DNA of 7,730 nt, from positions 1-7,730 of the forward strand of contig CAZWLH010000072.1 in assembly GCA_964634675.1 (NCBI GenBank), in the 5' to 3' direction. The DNA comes from UMGS172 sp964634675 (lineage in GTDB: Bacteria; Bacillota; Clostridia; Oscillospirales; Acutalibacteraceae). Below are positions 5,826 to 7,730 of the stretch, piece after piece; positions within the stretch are counted from its first letter, which is position 1, and each line of letters begins with the position of its first letter. The notes under the pieces were generated by a model. It did not search any database, was not told the origin of the DNA, and saw only the letters and a program-made list of their open reading frames with translations. The position numbers were made by a program, and so were the translations under genes.

Positions 5826-5850
5826 TCGCGGAACAAAGTCCCAATTCAAG

Positions 5851-6135
5851 CTATTTTATTTTCTCAACCCGGCAATAATACTTTTCGAGAGTTTTGCTTA
5901 TTCCCTCATAGGATCTGTCATCGCCCAACATAATGAAGCTGCCGTAAGCACGTCCCATTTCGTCAAACGTCACGGCGATCGGAACGCCCTTTTCGAAAAC
6001 GTATATGTAGGTGATTTCATTGTTTAATTCTATATTTTTGTTGTATTTTATTGCGGTCAAAGCCGTGCAAAGTGAGATGAATTTAATTCCTCCGTTTTTA
6101 ACATTTAAAGCACTGGCGATCGTATTAAACGACAT
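5851..6135 (-). CDS. hypothetical cytoplasmic protein, paralogue of the upstream lipoprotein
   Basis: A 94-residue protein I do not recognise. It has no signal peptide and no clear membrane segment. The middle part, NEITYIYVFEKGVPIAVTFDEM (about 39-60), aligns without gaps with DEIWQLRVDDYGSPIAVYSVEM of the lipoprotein encoded just upstream, and the following LGDDRSYEGISK resembles its QGESAEVYDGFRK, so the two look like diverged copies. The C-terminus is a charged helix (ISKTLEKYYCRVEKIK). The ATG at 6135 follows GGAG by six bases; an in-frame TTG twelve bases earlier would sit too close to its AAGGAG. It starts 20 bases after the lipoprotein stop and shares its promoter, and the bidirectional hairpin closes the unit. 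Function unknown. Confidence 0.72.
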   Translation of the reverse strand: MSFNTIASALNVKNGGIKFISLCTALTAIKYNKNIELNNEITYIYVFEKGVPIAVTFDEMGRAYGSFIMLGDDRSYEGISKTLEKYYCRVEKIK

Positions 6136-6155
6136 TTTAAGCTCCAACTGCTCCT

Positions 6156-6482
6156 TTAAATTTTTCGAAAGCCGTCATAAACCTCGGCACTTTCACCTTG
6201 AATTATCTTCAAAGTATCTTTCAAGCTTGTCATCTCAACCGAATAAACGGCAATCGGAGAACCGTAATCGTCGACTCGAAGCTGCCAGATTTCATCGGCA
6301 TATTCATCGTCGAGGAAAACAGAAATATATTCATCGGAATATACCATTTCCCGCATAGCTTCGGTAACCTCAAGCCCGAGTTCCAATAAAGCTGTTTTAT
6401 TGTCGGCGGCTTTTTCACCTTTGCAAGCGGTCACCGACAAAACCAATATTACGCTTAAAACAATAACACCGAGCCTTTTCAT
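6156..6482 (-). CDS. small putative lipoprotein of unknown function
   Basis: A 108-residue protein with a textbook lipoprotein signal: MKR, a hydrophobic stretch LGVIVLSVILVLS, and the lipobox VTAC with Cys20 as the lipidation site, so it should be anchored outside the membrane. The mature part is acidic, about 88 residues, with predicted helix ALLELGLEVTEAMREMVYS and a later strand-rich LRVDDYGSPIAVYSVEM (69-84). I cannot name the family. The ATG at 6482 follows GAGGTG by five bases and lies about 20 bases after a consensus promoter; the longer frame to 6524 would begin inside the promoter. It is the first gene of a two-gene unit with an apparently paralogous, signal-less protein. Confidence 0.8.
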   Translation of the reverse strand: MKRLGVIVLSVILVLSVTACKGEKAADNKTALLELGLEVTEAMREMVYSDEYISVFLDDEYADEIWQLRVDDYGSPIAVYSVEMTSLKDTLKIIQGESAEVYDGFRKI

Positions 6483-6500
6483 ATAACCACCTCTCTGTTT

Positions 6501-6529
6501 AATATAGCATAAATGCAGTGTCACGTCAA
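6501..6529 (-). promoter_or_regulatory. promoter of the lipoprotein unit
   Basis: TTGACG (6529-6524), 17 bases, TATATT (6506-6501) preceded by TGC, an extended -10. Transcription should start near 6494, giving a very short leader before the lipoprotein ATG at 6482. Confidence 0.85.
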
Positions 6530-6540
6530 TAATAATTTTA

Positions 6541-6747
6541 TCTATAAAGGAAAATTCTAAACTGCAAAGACATTAGCCGCAAGATAGTTTTTCGCGTCAT
6601 AGGGATGGCCGGGGACGTCCGTTTTTTGAGATGCATAAAGCATCTTAAACCCTTGTCGAAGGCTTACAAAAAATTGATCAATATTCATTTAAAAATCCGT
6701 TTGCTTTAATGAATAATGAATAGCGAAAAAAGTTAATTATACAAACA
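6541..6747. other. intergenic stretch without a recognisable gene
   Basis: No convincing reading frame on either strand. It contains small symmetric elements: an 8-bp palindrome GGACGTCC (6613-6620) followed by six Ts, a hairpin AGATGC/GCATCT (6629-6645), and an inverted repeat TATTCATT/AATGAATA (6682-6715). None resembles a known riboswitch or an insertion-sequence end that I recognise. Confidence 0.4.
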
Positions 6748-6775
6748 AAATCCGCCCTCATAAGAGGACGGATTT
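6748..6775 (-). terminator. intrinsic terminator of the membrane protein gene
   Basis: A 12-bp stem (6748-6759 with 6764-6775) and a 4-base loop. Read as minus-strand RNA the only imperfect position is a U·G pair and the tail is UGUUUGU. Read as plus-strand RNA the same position is a C/A mismatch, so the element points to the minus strand, 52 bases past the stop at 6828. Confidence 0.75.
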
Positions 6776-6827
6776 AATTTTGCTCACGTGTCCGAAAAGA
6801 ACTGGCGAAAGCACTAAATTTCGATTC

Positions 6828-7055
6828 TTAATCCTTAGAATATCCGATATTCTTCTCCTTTGAAGGATCAAAAGACAAATTAGAAATCGAAGCAACCAAA
6901 CCGTAAATGCCCCAAGTCACTATCGAAAGGAAAACGTAAGCAAGTGTTCTAGAAGTATATCCTGCCGGTTTCAACTCAGTGTGGTTGATAATAATGCTGC
7001 CGATCCATCCCAAGAAAAATGTCAACAAAAAGCGTATAAGATTTTTGTTCTCCAT
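6828..7055 (-). CDS. small two-helix membrane protein (TM2-like)
   Basis: A 75-residue protein with two hydrophobic helices, about residues 7-24 (IRFLLTFFLGWIGSIIIN) and 37-58 (TLAYVFLSIVTWGIYGLVAS), joined by a short polar loop HTELKPAGYTS. The opening FFLGWIG and the aromatic-glycine pattern of the second helix recall TM2-domain proteins and a family of uncharacterised clostridial membrane proteins ending in FDP...NIGY. The C-terminus, SFDPSKEKNIGYSKD, is short and charged. No catalytic residues are apparent. The ATG at 7055 follows AAAGGAG by nine bases. It has its own consensus promoter with tandem repeats, a hairpin near the 5' end of its leader, and a terminator. It is divergent from a ribbon-helix-helix regulator that may control it. 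Function unknown. Confidence 0.85.
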   Translation of the reverse strand: MENKNLIRFLLTFFLGWIGSIIINHTELKPAGYTSRTLAYVFLSIVTWGIYGLVASISNLSFDPSKEKNIGYSKD

Positions 7056-7084
7056 TTTTAAATACTCCTTTCATCAATATTAGG

Positions 7085-7110
7085 CAAAAAGATGCGCACT
7101 TGTCTTTTTG
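7085..7110 (-). other. leader hairpin of the membrane protein mRNA
   Basis: CAAAAAGA and TCTTTTTG form an 8-bp stem with a 10-base loop. With the predicted start of transcription near 7112 this hairpin would lie at the extreme 5' end of the mRNA, about 20 bases before the ribosome site. It may protect the 5' end; this is inference. Confidence 0.45.
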
Positions 7111-7114
7111 TAAC

Positions 7115-7139
7115 TCCTATTTTATCCTATTTTATCCTA
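7115..7139. repeat. 2.5 copies of a 10-bp tandem repeat in the promoter spacer
   Basis: TCCTATTTTA at 7115-7124 and again at 7125-7134, then TCCTA at 7135-7139. The period equals about one DNA turn. The copies fill the region between the -35 and the -10 of the membrane-protein promoter and each full copy contains a TAAAAT hexamer on the minus strand. A likely binding site for the adjacent ribbon-helix-helix protein. Confidence 0.7.
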
Positions 7140-7147
7140 CTTGTCAA
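7119..7147 (-). promoter_or_regulatory. promoter of the membrane protein gene
   Basis: TTGACA (7147-7142), a perfect -35, 17 bases, TAAAAT (7124-7119). The spacer is made of the tandem repeats described separately. Confidence 0.85.
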
Positions 7148-7167
7148 TACAAATTACCTTTTTATCT

Positions 7168-7173
7168 TATAAT
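7168..7173 (+). promoter_or_regulatory. -10 element for the ribbon-helix-helix gene
   Basis: A perfect TATAAT 19 bases before the TTG start. No good -35 lies at 16-18 bases; TTGTCA at 7141 is too far (21 bases) and overlaps the divergent promoter's -35. So this promoter is weak or needs help. Confidence 0.5.
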
Positions 7174-7191
7174 ATATTAGAGGTGATGATA

Positions 7192-7353
7192 TTGAAACCC
7201 TTAAAAGAAAAGATAAGTATAACAATTGATAATGATATTTTGGCAAAAATGAAAGAAAAAGCTGAGTATGATGATCGATCACTTTCACAATATATAAACA
7301 TTGTTTTGAAACAGCACATAAAAAATTTAGAAGAAAAAAATCAAAAGCAGTGA
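7192..7353 (+). CDS. ribbon-helix-helix (Arc/CopG-like) DNA-binding protein
   Basis: A 53-residue protein consisting of one ribbon-helix-helix fold: the strand KISITID (7-13) that would enter the major groove, helix A (ILAKMKEKAEYDD, 16-28), and helix B beginning at the conserved turn RSLSQYINIVLKQHIKN (29-45), with a charged tail. Such proteins act as dimers, often on tandem short repeats, as repressors or antitoxins. I chose the TTG at 7192 because AGAGGTG lies six bases upstream; the in-frame ATG at 7186 directly abuts that site and is less likely. No toxin-like gene follows. The shared 136-base divergent region with the membrane protein gene, with its 10-bp repeats, suggests it regulates that gene. 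Small size and a weak -35 lower certainty slightly. Confidence 0.85.
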   Translation: MKPLKEKISITIDNDILAKMKEKAEYDDRSLSQYINIVLKQHIKNLEEKNQKQ

Positions 7354-7643
7354 AATCACAGCTATTTCCATAACATAAATTTACTCAAAGAATAAATTCG
7401 GTGCCTACAGATAAAATGCTTTTGCAAGACGCGAAAAAAATATTGTTTTCCGGCGGACAGAAACACAAAAACGAGAACACAACAGCACAAACAATACATA
7501 AAACCGCATATATAAACACCAAGGTGAAATCATACAATTACAATCGGTACCGAAAGCACACATTACATATTACCTCTTTCCTCATACAAATAACTTTCAA
7601 AATACAGATCTTGAATTTCGAAGTAAGAGTGAAGAATTAAAAG
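7354..7643. other. AT-rich stretch without a supported gene
   Basis: About 290 bases between the ribbon-helix-helix gene and the tRNA terminator. A plus-strand frame at 7401-7640 is Lys/Asn/Thr-rich, lacks a ribosome site and resembles no family. A minus-strand frame (7563-7405, 52 codons, Cys- and Phe-rich) has AGAGG nine bases upstream but unconvincing composition. I annotate neither as a gene. Confidence 0.5.
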
Positions 7644-7675
7644 AAAATCCCATCCACAAATGTGGACGAGATTTT
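7644..7675 (-). terminator. intrinsic terminator of the tRNA-Asn gene
   Basis: As minus-strand RNA a 14-bp stem (7675-7662 with 7657-7644, two pairs G·U) and a 4-base loop, then CUUUU. Read on the plus strand the wobble pairs become mismatches, so it is oriented with the tRNA. It begins directly after the encoded CCA end. Confidence 0.75.
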
Positions 7676-7730
7676 TGGCTCCCCAAGTTGGACTCGAACC
7701 AACGACCCACGGATTAACAGTCCGTTGCTC
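7676..7730 (-). tRNA. tRNA-Asn (anticodon GUU), 5' part beyond window
   Basis: The visible 55 bases run from the 3' half of the D stem to the encoded CCA. The anticodon arm is ACGGA-CTGTTAA-TCCGT with anticodon GTT, the variable loop GGGTC, and the T arm GTTGG-TTCGAGT-CCAAC. The acceptor strand is TTGGGGA with discriminator G, as expected for asparagine. About 21 bases at the 5' end lie past the right edge. It is complete in the visible part, and an intrinsic terminator follows. Confidence 0.96.

Noticed and set aside
5546..7353. Toxin-antitoxin systems built on the XRE or ribbon-helix-helix proteins
   Set aside because: Neither has an adjacent gene of toxin size or motif; neighbours are a terminator, a lipoprotein unit, a TM2-like gene and an empty stretch.
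7405..7563. 52-codon minus-strand frame, Cys- and Phe-rich
   Set aside because: AGAGG lies upstream at a usable distance, but the composition is that of a translated AT-rich spacer and no promoter is seen.
7401..7640. 79-codon plus-strand frame near the right end
   Set aside because: Low-complexity Lys/Asn/Thr/Ile composition, GTG start without a ribosome site, no fold pattern.
1..7730. CRISPR array, insertion sequence or phage genes
   Set aside because: No regularly spaced repeats, no transposase or integrase motifs and no paired terminal inverted repeats with target duplications were found.

Overview
The window looks like a chromosomal segment of a low-to-moderate GC Firmicute, most likely a gut-type Clostridia (Oscillospirales/Ruminococcus-like lineage). 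The basis is the order ffs (SRP RNA)-dnaX-ebfC-recR, strong purine-rich Shine-Dalgarno sites, TTG/GTG starts, classical -35/-10 promoters with 17-base spacers, and many protein tails recalling gut clostridia. The placement is inferred from gene order and sequence style, not from a search.

Positions 1-3640 hold a conserved housekeeping block read on the minus strand. It starts with a strong promoter, then the small-type SRP RNA, dnaX (clamp-loader tau subunit), ebfC/ybaB, recR and an AlkD-type DNA alkylation repair glycosylase. The last three genes are tightly coupled (1-base and 4-base overlaps). The block thus couples protein-targeting RNA, replisome assembly, recombinational repair and base-excision repair. 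Left of it is a T-rich non-coding edge with one perfect DnaA box.

Positions 3640-4810 hold a divergent plus-strand metallophosphoesterase with its own consensus promoter.

Positions 4829-5453 are a graveyard on the minus strand. They hold a nucleoside-hydrolase remnant with a large in-frame internal deletion, the C-terminal piece of an AraC-type regulator ended by a nonsense codon, and the N-terminal piece of a PH-like (DUF4429/SHOCT-type) protein that has an internal stop and runs out of frame into the AraC piece.

Positions 5460-7640 are a more AT-rich accessory stretch of small genes. They are an XRE-type repressor with a perfect 19-bp palindrome in its promoter region; a two-gene minus-strand unit (a lipoprotein and a cytoplasmic protein that appear to be diverged paralogues); and a two-helix membrane protein divergent from a ribbon-helix-helix regulator, with 10-bp tandem repeats in the shared promoter region. 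Strong hairpin terminators separate the units. The window ends in a minus-strand tRNA-Asn(GUU), cut by the right edge.

I found no CRISPR array, transposase, defence cassette or large novel system. The most interesting material is the decaying locus, the paralogous lipoprotein/cytoplasmic pair, and the two compact regulator/operator arrangements.
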